A stretch of DNA of 7,929 bases. It comes from Acidobacteriota bacterium (GTDB taxonomy: Bacteria > Acidobacteriota > Blastocatellia > Pyrinomonadales > Pyrinomonadaceae). The notes under the pieces were generated by a model, which was not told the origin of the DNA, searched no databases, and was given only the letters and a program-made list of their open reading frames with translations. Position 1 is the first letter of the stretch. Every line of letters starts with the position of its first letter. The stretch is from the NCBI GenBank assembly GCA_013813755.1, contig JACCRD010000028.1:1-7929 (forward strand), read 5' to 3'. The position numbers were made by a program, and so were the translations under genes. Below are positions 1 through 7,062 of the stretch, one piece after another.

Positions 1-745
1 CGTCGCTGTTGGTTGAAACCGCTTCGACTTTATCCGGATTTTTCAAAAATACGATTTCCTTTGAATCCGGCGAAAAAGCATAATCTTTGCCGGTTGAAGC
101 TCCGTAAGGCGGCGCGTCAAAATCGCCTGGCGTGACGTCTCTCGCCACTCCGCCGCTGCTCGGAACGATAAAGACGTGAGTTCGTTTTTGCGCGCGCCAT
201 TCGACCCAATGGCGATAAAGAAGCCGCTCAGTGACAATCGCTTTTACTTTACTCGTTTCGGCGACGGCGTCTTTCCGCGCATTGCATTCGTCGCTCGCGC
301 ACTCTGGATAAACATCAGAATTAAAAGCGATCCATTTTCCGTCAGGAGACCAAACCGGATTGCCCGCGCCGGTCGAGATTTTTGTGATCTGCTCTTTGTC
401 GTCGCCGTCCGCGTCCATCGTCCAAATTTGACCGCCGGTCGTGAAAGCGATTTTTTTGCCATCGGACGACCAGCGCGGCGAGCCGTTTGATCGATCGCCT
501 TTCGTAATTTGTTTTTGATTCGTTCCGTCAACGGCAACAGTATAAATATGCGTCAGAGTGCGATTTGCTTCCTTGTTGACATCGCCAATCGTAAAGGCGA
601 CAGTTTTGCCGTCGGGCGAAAGCTGCGGATCGCCGACGCGCCGAATCTTGAATAAATCATTAACTGTTAAAGCGGAATTTGCCTGCGCGAAACCGTTTGA
701 ACAGACGAGTGTCAGCAACAGAAGCGAAAATAAAAGACGTTTCAT
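1..745 (-). CDS. S9-family (prolyl oligopeptidase-type) exported peptidase, N-terminal part, runs off left edge
   Basis: This is the first 248 codons of a minus-strand gene that continues beyond base 1. The ATG at 745-743 follows an AGGA-type ribosome site in a short AT-rich leader; the other ATG at 750-748 is out of frame and stops after two codons. Residues 1-21 form a signal peptide (MKRLL, hydrophobic leucine-rich core, cleavage near GFA-Q-A). After it come beta-propeller (PD40/WD40-like) repeats with the SPDGK..AF signature near residues 43-51, 93-101, 133-141 and 225-233. A segment with a cysteine pair (C149, C154) and then an LLYRHW motif resembles bacterial S9 aminopeptidase/oligopeptidase propellers of Acidobacteriota. 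The catalytic alpha/beta-hydrolase domain (Ser, Asp, His) would lie off the window, so peptidase activity is inferred from the N-terminal architecture. A TolB-like propeller protein is the alternative. It is divergent from the M28 peptidase gene. Confidence 0.85.
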   Translation of the reverse strand, partial: MKRLLFSLLLLTLVCSNGFAQANSALTVNDLFKIRRVGDPQLSPDGKTVAFTIGDVNKEANRTLTHIYTVAVDGTNQKQITKGDRSNGSPRWSSDGKKIAFTTGGQIWTMDADGDDKEQITKISTGAGNPVWSPDGKWIAFNSDVYPECASDECNARKDAVAETSKVKAIVTERLLYRHWVEWRAQKRTHVFIVPSSGGVARDVTPGDFDAPPYGASTGKDYAFSPDSKEIVFLKNPDKVEAVSTNSD

Positions 746-866
746 ATCATTTTTCCTTGAAAAATTTAAACTTAAAAAGCGGCAGTATTATGGCATAAAA
801 TTATGGAAAGTTAGAACCGAATCGTTTATGATGTGTAAAAAGTCCCCAAACAAACCAAAAAGACAA
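746..866. other. Divergent intergenic region between S9 and M28 peptidase genes
   Basis: This 121-bp AT-rich gap should carry the start signals of both divergent genes. On the plus strand TATTAT (786-791) and TAAAAT (796-801) resemble -10 boxes, but no well-spaced, well-matching -35 box accompanies either one. I therefore do not call a promoter. I see no strong hairpin or operator-like palindrome. Confidence 0.4.
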
Positions 867-2303
867 ATGAAACAAAATCTTTTAATTTTCTTCGCGCTTC
901 TCTTTATTTTTACAATCAAAATTTCGGCGCAACAGCCGCAAACAACACCGCAGATATATTCAGAAAAAACTCTCAGCGATTTGAAAAAAATCCAGCAAGC
1001 GGCGCTCCAAAGCAATTATGCATATCAGCAAACCGGCTATCTGACAAACAACATCGGAGCGCGTCTGAGCGGTTCTTTGCAGGCACAAAGGGCGGTTGAA
1101 TATGTCGCCGCGGAAATGCGAAAACTAGGTTTGGATGTTCGGCTGCAAAAATTAATTGTCCCGCACTGGGTGCGCGGCGAAGAAAAAGGTGAACTCGTTG
1201 AATTCGAGGGAATGGCGAAGGGGACTACGCAGAAAATTATACTAACAGCGCTCGGCGGAAGCATCGCCACCGCCCCAAACGGATTGATTGCCGATATCGT
1301 TGTCGTGGGCGATTACGAAGAACTAAACAAGCTCGGAAAAGACAAAATCAAGGGAAAAATCGTACTTTTCAATAACAAATTCGACCGCGAAATGGCGGAG
1401 TCTGGTTTTGGAAGCGAGGCTTACGGGCAAGCCGGAATTTATCGCCGCGGTGGTGCAATCGAAGCGGCGCGTTTAGGCGCGGCTGCCGTTCTTGTGCGTT
1501 CGGTCGGCGGTTCGCAAAATCGTCTGGCGCACACGGGCGGTATGCGTTACGACGAAAAAGTTACAAAAATTCCGGCGGCAGCAGTTTCCTTTGAAGACGC
1601 GGAAACAATTGCTTATTTAGCAAAAGCCGGAAAAATAAAAATGAAGCTTCTTCTGACACCGCAAACTTTACCTGATGCTATGAGTTTCAATGTTATCGCC
1701 GATTTGAAGGGCAGCGAAAAGCCGGATGAAGTGGTGATTGTCTCTGGTCATCTCGATTCGTGGGATTTGGCGACCGGCGCGCTCGACGATGCCGTCGGCG
1801 TTGCCGTTTCGATGCAGGTTCCGTTTATTTTGAAACAATTAAAACTCAAGCCGAAAAGAACAATTCGCTTTATTGCTTATATGAACGAGGAAAACGGTTT
1901 AGCCGGCGGAACGACTTACGCCAAAGAGGAAGAATCGAACTTGTCGAAACATTTTGCCGCCATCGAAAGCGATTTAGGCGCATCACATCCGCTCGGTTTT
2001 TTATTTGCCGGAAAACAGGAAGCGTTGGCATATCTCGCTCCGATCTCAAAAATTCTATCCGATCAAGGCTCAGGTTTATCAAGTTTCCGCCCCGGCGGAG
2101 TGGCGGCAGACATCGGACCGCTGACCCAGAAAGGCGTCCCTTCATTCGCGCCGTGGTTTAACACGCAGACTTATTTTAATTATCACCACACCGCCGCCGA
2201 TACATTCGATAAAGTCAACCCGCGCGAATTAGCCGAAAACGGTTCATTGATGGCAGTTCTTGCTTACGGACTTGCAAATTTGGAGCAACCTCTACCAAGA
2301 TAG
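867..2303 (+). CDS. Secreted M28-family metallopeptidase, carboxypeptidase Q-like
   Basis: The 478-residue product is probably a di-zinc exopeptidase acting outside the cytoplasm on peptides. Residues 1-22 form a signal peptide (MKQNLLIFF..., ending ISAQ), which is why the ATG at 867 is preferred; in-frame ATGs at 828 and 831 would add 12-13 basic residues, and the open frame back to 558 runs antisense through the S9 gene. A protease-associated-like region lies about residues 125-275. The M28 core then shows GHLDSWD with H295, the GALDD motif with D307 as bridging aspartate, E341/E342 (general base and zinc ligand), D369 in ESD, and the HHT motif with H440/H441. Spacing from the first histidine to D307 (+12) and to D369 (+74) matches my recollection of human carboxypeptidase Q, so the metal site looks intact. 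No clear Shine-Dalgarno precedes 867. A small membrane-protein gene follows after 38 bp on the same strand. Confidence 0.93.
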   Translation: MKQNLLIFFALLFIFTIKISAQQPQTTPQIYSEKTLSDLKKIQQAALQSNYAYQQTGYLTNNIGARLSGSLQAQRAVEYVAAEMRKLGLDVRLQKLIVPHWVRGEEKGELVEFEGMAKGTTQKIILTALGGSIATAPNGLIADIVVVGDYEELNKLGKDKIKGKIVLFNNKFDREMAESGFGSEAYGQAGIYRRGGAIEAARLGAAAVLVRSVGGSQNRLAHTGGMRYDEKVTKIPAAAVSFEDAETIAYLAKAGKIKMKLLLTPQTLPDAMSFNVIADLKGSEKPDEVVIVSGHLDSWDLATGALDDAVGVAVSMQVPFILKQLKLKPKRTIRFIAYMNEENGLAGGTTYAKEEESNLSKHFAAIESDLGASHPLGFLFAGKQEALAYLAPISKILSDQGSGLSSFRPGGVAADIGPLTQKGVPSFAPWFNTQTYFNYHHTAADTFDKVNPRELAENGSLMAVLAYGLANLEQPLPR

Positions 2304-2327
2304 TTGAGAAAGCAAAGATTTAAATTC

Positions 2328-2333
2328 GAGGAG
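2328..2333 (+). promoter_or_regulatory. Ribosome-binding site of the 56-residue membrane protein
   Basis: GAGGAG sits 8 bases before the ATG at 2342. It is one of the two best Shine-Dalgarno matches in the window and is the main reason to accept this very short reading frame as a gene. Confidence 0.75.
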
Positions 2334-2341
2334 AAATAAAA

Positions 2342-2512
2342 ATGTCAGACAGACCGCCCCCATATTTTCCGCAGAGTTCGCTCTCGCCACAGGACGATAA
2401 TCGTTATAAAAAATTTAAACTATTTGTTGCTTTAGGTATTTTAGGTTTTATTGTGATTTTGGTTGGCGCGGGATTTGGAATTTATTATTTAATAAAATCG
2501 CTTTGGGTATAA
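2342..2512 (+). CDS. Small single-pass membrane protein, 56 residues, unknown function
   Basis: I do not recognise this family. The frame runs from ATG 2342 to TAA 2510-2512 behind a strong GAGGAG. The product has a polar, proline-rich N-terminus (MSDRPPPYFPQ), a short acidic then basic stretch (DD, RYKKFK near residues 18-26), one hydrophobic helix of about 23 residues (roughly 28-50, with small-residue spacing GAGFG), and a short tail ending KSLWV. The positive residues before the helix suggest the N-terminus may stay inside, with the short tail outside. The gene lies 38 bp behind the M28 peptidase on the same strand and could be co-transcribed with it. The last 28 bases overlap, tail to tail, the gene on the other strand. 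Ribosome site, composition and clean membrane segment argue for a real gene, but no homolog could be checked. Confidence 0.7.
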   Translation: MSDRPPPYFPQSSLSPQDDNRYKKFKLFVALGILGFIVILVGAGFGIYYLIKSLWV

Positions 2513-3039
2513 TGCCGAATTGATGAGCCGGTATGAACACTTGGCTTCTTTTGATTAACAGCAAGAAAATCACGGATAAATTCAATAAGTTTTTCTTTCA
2601 AGGGGATGTAAATTATATCCATTTGATTTGGAGTCGTAAGTCCCAAAGCTCGTTTGCTGTAGGTTTCAGCAGGGAAAGTATTTTGTTTTTGTAAACGTGC
2701 GATCTGCATCTCCTGAACAACGGAAATATTGACAGTGAAAATATACACTCCCTGCGGATGTTTAATTGTATCAATAGTGATTATAAGATTAGCGTTTTCC
2801 TGTTCACTTTGAGCCTCTTTACGAAATAACACGCCAGCTTTATTTAATTCAAATTCAACAACTTTGCGAATTTGATTTGCAGAAAGACCGTCAGCCTGTG
2901 CATCACTGGCAATCGGCAAAATGTTTATAAAGACACTCTGCAACCCACGCAATGATTCTTTTGAAGCCAATGTTTGTGAGGAAGCTAACATTGGAAGCAT
3001 CAGTAACACAAAAAAGGTGGTGAAGATGATTCGTTTCAT
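2485..3039 (-). CDS. Exported protein of unknown function, 184 residues
   Basis: The chosen ATG (3039-3037) opens a clear signal peptide: MKRII, a hydrophobic core, then cleavage near ASS-Q. The frame stays open to 3102, but the extra 21 residues would precede the signal peptide and would cover a TATAAT box. The mature part starts with a SLRGLQSVF segment, then a mixed alpha/beta region with alternating hydrophobic strands (LIITIDTI, YIFTVNISVV), and a helix ending FIRDFLAVN. From memory this pattern (LRGL..., a YxxxxNI-type strand, final D-F/Y-L-A-V-N) recurs in small exported proteins of Acidobacteriota and relatives with no assigned role; that resemblance is not verified. About 20 further polar residues follow. 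There is no lipobox cysteine. It lies 88 bp downstream of the S41 gene on the same strand, with an apparent -10 of its own. No function is proposed. Confidence 0.82.
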   Translation of the reverse strand: MKRIIFTTFFVLLMLPMLASSQTLASKESLRGLQSVFINILPIASDAQADGLSANQIRKVVEFELNKAGVLFRKEAQSEQENANLIITIDTIKHPQGVYIFTVNISVVQEMQIARLQKQNTFPAETYSKRALGLTTPNQMDIIYIPLKEKLIEFIRDFLAVNQKKPSVHTGSSIRHYTQSDFIK

Positions 3040-3064
3040 AAAAAAGCTTTCAAATATTTGTCGC

Positions 3065-3070
3065 ATTATA
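3065..3070 (-). promoter_or_regulatory. Possible -10 box upstream of the exported unknown gene
   Basis: The minus strand reads TATAAT here, a perfect match to the sigma-70 -10 consensus, 25 bases before the ATG at 3039. Transcription would start near 3058 and give a leader of about 20 bases. No good -35 hexamer stands 16-18 bases upstream, so the call rests on the -10 match in an AT-rich gap. It suggests this gene can be transcribed apart from the S41 gene. Confidence 0.35.
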
Positions 3071-3127
3071 ATTTTGTTGCAAGCACAATCTAGAATCAAC
3101 AAACGTTAAGTTCTATTCATCGGCAAA

Positions 3128-4852
3128 CTAACGATTCAATTCAGTTTTTGGCTTTTGCGCATTGGCTCTGGCGCCCTCGACAGCTAATTGTTTGGCGGCA
3201 GGTAGAGATTCGACCGCTTGCTTGAGTTGTGTGTCATATTCATTAAATACTTGAAACGAAGTTGTTGAACCGTATGCGGCGGTGATGAGTTCGGTCCGCA
3301 AAAAGCGCTCGACGTATTCTCGCTCCTTGTTAATTTGAGCGGGAGTGAATTTGTATTTTTCAATCGCAAATTTTTTGAATGTTTGGAAGAGATTTTCGGT
3401 GACCGGAAAATCGCTTGATTTTATGTCGTGTTCAAACGAGATTGGGCGGTCAATTTTGTAGTTCTCAAAACCTCTAACTTTTCCGTAAGCTAAATCAAGC
3501 ATAAATGCGAAAATCGGGTCGTTGAACTTTGCCTGAAAGCGGGCTTTTTCAGTTGTAATCGTTTGTGGTTTGACCATTTTGTCAGGGTTTATGCCGCCGC
3601 CGCCGTAAACCGTTCTGCCCGAATCAGTTTTGCTCTCCGCGCCTTTTGGTTTTGCAGATTCGTTTTCTCCCTGCAAAGTTCCGCCGTTGGTGTAGTAATT
3701 GTAAAGATTACCGTCGGAATAGTCCTTTTGAATGAGCCGACCGGAGGGGGTTTCATATTTCGCAATTGTCAGAAGCAGCATTGAGCCATATTCCAGAGGG
3801 TATGGATTTTGCACCAAACCTTTACCGAATGTATCTTCACCGACAATCAGAGCGCGGTCGTGATCCTGAAGCGCACCGGCTAAAATCTCTGAAGCAGACG
3901 CGGAATTTCGATTGACCAGAACAACGAGAGGCATATCTTCCGGCGCATCGTTGTCGGAATCATAAGTGTTTCCCGTGCCGTTAATTCTGCCTTTTTGCGT
4001 GAATACGGCTTGCCCGCGCGGGAGAAAAATATTGGCGATTTTGTAAGCCTGATGCACCAGACCACCGCCGTTTCCCCGAAGGTCGATGACCAGCTGTTTC
4101 ATTCCCTGCGCTTTTAAATTGCGCATCGCGTCCACAAATTCGGCATAAGTTGTTTGGTTAAAACCGCCGGTCATCGCAATATAGCCGACTTCCGGGCGAA
4201 GCATATACGATTCGGCAATCGAGGGCTGAGAAACCGCGTCACGAACGATCTCGATGGTTTCGCGAGTTCCCGTGCCGTATTTTTCGACAACTAGTTTGGC
4301 GGGTGTGCCGCGCGGACCGCGCAGAAAGGTGCGAACTTCTTCGAGTGGTTTGCCGAGCATCGAAACGCCATTGACTTCGACGATTTTGTCTCCGTATCGA
4401 AGATTGGCGCGATTGGCAGGCGCGCCTTCAAATGTCGCTTTAATGAATGTCGCGATGACTTTGCCGCTGGCGTCTCTCAAATGACCGATGGTCGCGCCGA
4501 TTCCAAAATACTGCGAGCTTTGATCGGTGCGAAATTGTTCAAATTCTTTGGCGTCAAAATAATTTGAGTGCGGGTCGAGCGTGTGCAACATTTTATCAAT
4601 AGAAGATTTGAATAGCTCGTTATAATTGAGTTTTTTGCCGTCGACATGATTATCTTCAATTAAAGTCAAAACTTTGGCAACATCTCTTTCAATGTTTTCG
4701 AAGGTTGTGGCACTGCCGGATTTGGTTGTGATTTTGACATCGCCCGACGCTGGAGGCGTAACTTTGGAGGCTGTTTCATTTTGGGCGAATACACCTGTTA
4801 CTAAAAAGATGATAACGAGAAAACTTCCGCAAAGAGTTGAATTTTTTTTCAC
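3128..4852 (-). CDS. S41-family C-terminal processing peptidase (CtpA/Prc-like) with PDZ domain
   Basis: The 574-residue serine protease is exported and probably acts in the periplasm, trimming or degrading proteins from their C-termini. The GTG at 4852 is chosen because AGGAG lies 9 bases upstream and it opens a signal peptide (MKKNSTL, hydrophobic core, VFA-Q near residue 23); the frame extends to an ATG at 4912, but that would bury the signal. An N-terminal helical region with a DPHS motif (93-96) is followed by a PDZ domain (about 113-200) and the S41 core, which includes LRGNGGG. The catalytic residues look intact: S319 in SASASE, K344 in FGKG and D330. The Ser-Lys (+25) and Ser-Asp (+11) spacings equal those I recall for E. 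coli Prc. Beyond the core there is a polar glycine-rich linker and a C-terminal extension of roughly 150 helical, charged residues, not the minimal CTP layout. It is divergent from the oligopeptide ATPase genes. Confidence 0.94.
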   Translation of the reverse strand: MKKNSTLCGSFLVIIFLVTGVFAQNETASKVTPPASGDVKITTKSGSATTFENIERDVAKVLTLIEDNHVDGKKLNYNELFKSSIDKMLHTLDPHSNYFDAKEFEQFRTDQSSQYFGIGATIGHLRDASGKVIATFIKATFEGAPANRANLRYGDKIVEVNGVSMLGKPLEEVRTFLRGPRGTPAKLVVEKYGTGTRETIEIVRDAVSQPSIAESYMLRPEVGYIAMTGGFNQTTYAEFVDAMRNLKAQGMKQLVIDLRGNGGGLVHQAYKIANIFLPRGQAVFTQKGRINGTGNTYDSDNDAPEDMPLVVLVNRNSASASEILAGALQDHDRALIVGEDTFGKGLVQNPYPLEYGSMLLLTIAKYETPSGRLIQKDYSDGNLYNYYTNGGTLQGENESAKPKGAESKTDSGRTVYGGGGINPDKMVKPQTITTEKARFQAKFNDPIFAFMLDLAYGKVRGFENYKIDRPISFEHDIKSSDFPVTENLFQTFKKFAIEKYKFTPAQINKEREYVERFLRTELITAAYGSTTSFQVFNEYDTQLKQAVESLPAAKQLAVEGARANAQKPKTELNR

Positions 4853-4991
4853 TACAAAAATCTCCTGAATTTTTACTGCTGAAAGACAAATTTTGGTAAA
4901 AAATGATAACATCCATTGGAGGAAAAAGCGACGAAATTAGTTGCACTAGCTATCTGACATACACATTTTAGAGCCGCATTAAAATTTGTTG
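4853..4991. other. Divergent intergenic region between S41 peptidase and OppD-like ATPase genes
   Basis: This 139-bp gap separates two genes read away from each other, so both promoters are expected here. I could not find a convincing -35/-10 pair in either direction. It holds the S41 ribosome site at its left end and a plus-strand GGAGGA at 4918-4923 that serves no visible reading frame. Confidence 0.4.
4861..4866 (-). promoter_or_regulatory. Ribosome-binding site that fixes the GTG start of the S41 peptidase
   Basis: The minus strand reads AGGAGA here, 8 bases before GTG 4852-4850. It supports GTG over the upstream in-frame ATG at 4912. Confidence 0.7.
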
Positions 4992-6014
4992 ATGACAACA
5001 CATTTACTGGAAGTCAAAAATTTAGAAACGCACTTTCCCACTCGCGCCGGAACTGTAAAAGCCGTCAATAATGTCAGCTTTTACATCGACGAAGGCGAAC
5101 TTTTAGGCTTGGTCGGCGAATCCGGCTGCGGCAAATCAATTACCGCGCTATCGTTGATGCGCCTGATCGCGTCGCCCGGAAAGATCGTCGGGGGCTCGAT
5201 AAAATTTAAGGATGAAGAATTGACAACCGTTTCAGTTGAACGGATGCGCGAAATTCGCGGCAATGACATCGCGATGATTTTTCAGGACCCGATGACTTCA
5301 CTCAATCCGGTTTATACGGTTGGCGAGCAGATTGCCGAAGCGTTGCGCCTTCATCAAAAATTAAGTAAGAAAGATGCATTAGATAGGGCAATCGAAGCGA
5401 TGAAGGAAGTCGCGATGCCCGCGCCGGAGCGTCGCATCAAAGATTATCCGCACCAGCTTTCGGGCGGAATGCGCCAACGCGTGATGATTGCGATGGCTCT
5501 TGCGTGCAATCCGGAACTGTTGATTGCCGATGAACCGACAACCGCTCTGGACGTCACGATTCAGGCGCAGATTCTCGAACTGCTCAATGAATTACAAACA
5601 ACGCGCAAACTGGCTATCCTACTAATTACGCATGACTTAGGTGTGGTCGCCGAAGTTGCCGATCGAGTCGCTGTGATGTATACGGGAAGAATCGTCGAAG
5701 AATCGGGTGTCGGAGAAATTTTTGAAAAGCCAAAACATCCTTATACGCAGGGCTTACTTCGTTCCGTCCCAAAACTGCGCGGCATCGGTGAAGCAAAGGA
5801 AACGCGCCTTTCCACCATCGAAGGAACAGTTCCGAGTCCAACGAATCTTCCATCGGGCTGTCATTTCGCGCCGCGCTGCGAGTTCAGAATGGAAAGATGT
5901 ACGCACGATCCGATGCCGCTTTATCATTTGGAAGACAATGTTGAGGTGCGCTGCGTGCTTTATGAAGGAAAAGATTTTGAGAGCGAAAAAAGTCTTCGCG
6001 CGACTACCGAATGA
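4992..6014 (+). CDS. oppD: Oligopeptide/dipeptide ABC importer ATP-binding protein, OppD/DppD type
   Basis: This 340-residue cytoplasmic ATPase would pair with its neighbour to power uptake of peptides through an Opp/Dpp-type importer. It has Walker A GESGCGKS (42-49), Q-loop Q98 in FQDP, the signature LSGGMRQR (156-163), Walker B ending in D180-E181, the D-loop ALD (185-187) and H-loop H214. The C-terminal oligopeptide-transporter domain has HPYTQGLL (249-256) and four cysteines, C290, C296, C303 and C321, matching the iron-sulfur site reported in OppD/DppD proteins. All catalytic parts are present, so it should be active. ATG 4992 is chosen; two in-frame TTG codons (4986, 4989) directly precede it. 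No clear Shine-Dalgarno is visible. The OppF-like gene follows after 37 bp. The exact substrate (di- versus oligopeptide, or nickel) cannot be read from an ATPase alone. Confidence 0.95.
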   Translation: MTTHLLEVKNLETHFPTRAGTVKAVNNVSFYIDEGELLGLVGESGCGKSITALSLMRLIASPGKIVGGSIKFKDEELTTVSVERMREIRGNDIAMIFQDPMTSLNPVYTVGEQIAEALRLHQKLSKKDALDRAIEAMKEVAMPAPERRIKDYPHQLSGGMRQRVMIAMALACNPELLIADEPTTALDVTIQAQILELLNELQTTRKLAILLITHDLGVVAEVADRVAVMYTGRIVEESGVGEIFEKPKHPYTQGLLRSVPKLRGIGEAKETRLSTIEGTVPSPTNLPSGCHFAPRCEFRMERCTHDPMPLYHLEDNVEVRCVLYEGKDFESEKSLRATTE

Positions 6015-6051
6015 TAAAGACCCAACATTAAATTAATCGAATCAAAAAGGA

Positions 6052-7062
6052 ATGGAAAACAGCCCGGTTAAAACTCAAAAAACAGAACTCGTTCGGGTTC
6101 GTCATTTGGTAAAGCATTTTCCCGTCGAAAACAGCAATGATGTCGTGCGGGCGGTTGATGATGTTTCGTTTGATATTTTTGCGGGCGAAACGCTCGGACT
6201 CGTCGGCGAATCCGGTTGCGGAAAATCAACCGTCGGGCGCTGCCTTCTGCGGCTTTATGAGCCGACGAGCGGTGACGTATTTTTTGAAGGACAAAACATT
6301 GTTGGGTTGCCGAATAATCAAATGCAAATCCTTCGGCGCGAAATGCAGATTATTTTTCAGGACCCGTATGCCAGCCTTAATCCGCGTCTGAGTATTCTCT
6401 CAACCGTCTCTGAACCGCTGAAGATTCACGGCATCGGCAATAAAACCGAAAGAGAAGAGCGAGTGGCGGATTTGCTCAAAAAAGTCGGTCTCGACCCGGC
6501 TTATATGTTTCGCTACCCGCACGAATTTTCTGGCGGTCAACGCCAGCGAATCGGCATTGCCCGCGCCCTTGCCTTAAATCCAAAGTTGATTATTGCCGAT
6601 GAACCCGTTTCTGCGCTCGATGTTTCCATCCAGGCGCAGGTCGTTAATCTTTTGCAGGATTTACAATCTGAATTTGGTTTGACCTACCTTTTTATTTCGC
6701 ACGGTTTGGCAGTCGTCGAACATATCTCGAAGCGCGTGGCGGTGATGTATCTGGGGAAAATCGTCGAGATTTCCGAAGGACGCGAATTATATGATAATCC
6801 GCTGCATCCTTATACGAGAGCTTTGCTTTCCGCGATTCCCGTGCCCGACCCGAAAAAGAAACGCGAACGAATTGTTTTGCAGGGTGATGTTCCGACGCCG
6901 ATCAATCCGCCTTCGGGTTGTCGTTTCCGCACGCGCTGCCCGCTGGCGATTGAAGACTGCGCGAAAGTTGTGCCGGAACTGCGCGAAATCGAAACGGATC
7001 ATTTTGCTGCGTGCATCCGCGTTAAGGGTTATGAAACCGCACCGAGCCTTGAACGGCAATAA
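6052..7062 (+). CDS. oppF: Oligopeptide/dipeptide ABC importer ATP-binding protein, OppF/DppF type
   Basis: This 336-residue ATPase is the likely heterodimer partner of the upstream OppD-like protein. Visible parts are Walker A GESGCGKS (52-59), Q103 in FQDPYAS, the signature FSGGQRQR (159-166), Walker B with D183-E184, the D-loop ALD (188-190) and H-loop H217. The residue after H217 is glycine (SHGL), where aspartate is usual (SHDL); the histidine itself is kept. The C-terminal domain has HPYTRALL (252-259) and cysteines C290, C296, C303 and C321, the same spacing as in its partner. ATG 6052 is the only start available after the in-frame stop at 6034-6036. The AAGG before it ends only one base from the ATG, an unusually short spacing, so translation may depend on coupling to the upstream gene. 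Permeases and binding protein are absent nearby. Confidence 0.95.
   Translation: MENSPVKTQKTELVRVRHLVKHFPVENSNDVVRAVDDVSFDIFAGETLGLVGESGCGKSTVGRCLLRLYEPTSGDVFFEGQNIVGLPNNQMQILRREMQIIFQDPYASLNPRLSILSTVSEPLKIHGIGNKTEREERVADLLKKVGLDPAYMFRYPHEFSGGQRQRIGIARALALNPKLIIADEPVSALDVSIQAQVVNLLQDLQSEFGLTYLFISHGLAVVEHISKRVAVMYLGKIVEISEGRELYDNPLHPYTRALLSAIPVPDPKKKRERIVLQGDVPTPINPPSGCRFRTRCPLAIEDCAKVVPELREIETDHFAACIRVKGYETAPSLERQ

Noticed and set aside
176..537. Open frames of about 100 residues on both strands
   Set aside because: They lie inside the minus-strand S9 gene in other frames. Their products are arginine-rich and without domains, as expected from antisense or shifted readings.
558..866. In-frame upstream extension of the M28 peptidase
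   Set aside because: It would run antisense through the start of the S9 gene and put about 100 residues before an obvious signal peptide. The start at 867 explains the protein.
4918..4935. GGAGGA on the plus strand in the divergent gap, possibly for a leader peptide
   Set aside because: No ATG or GTG follows at a usable distance. The nearest TTG (4938) is stopped after one further codon.
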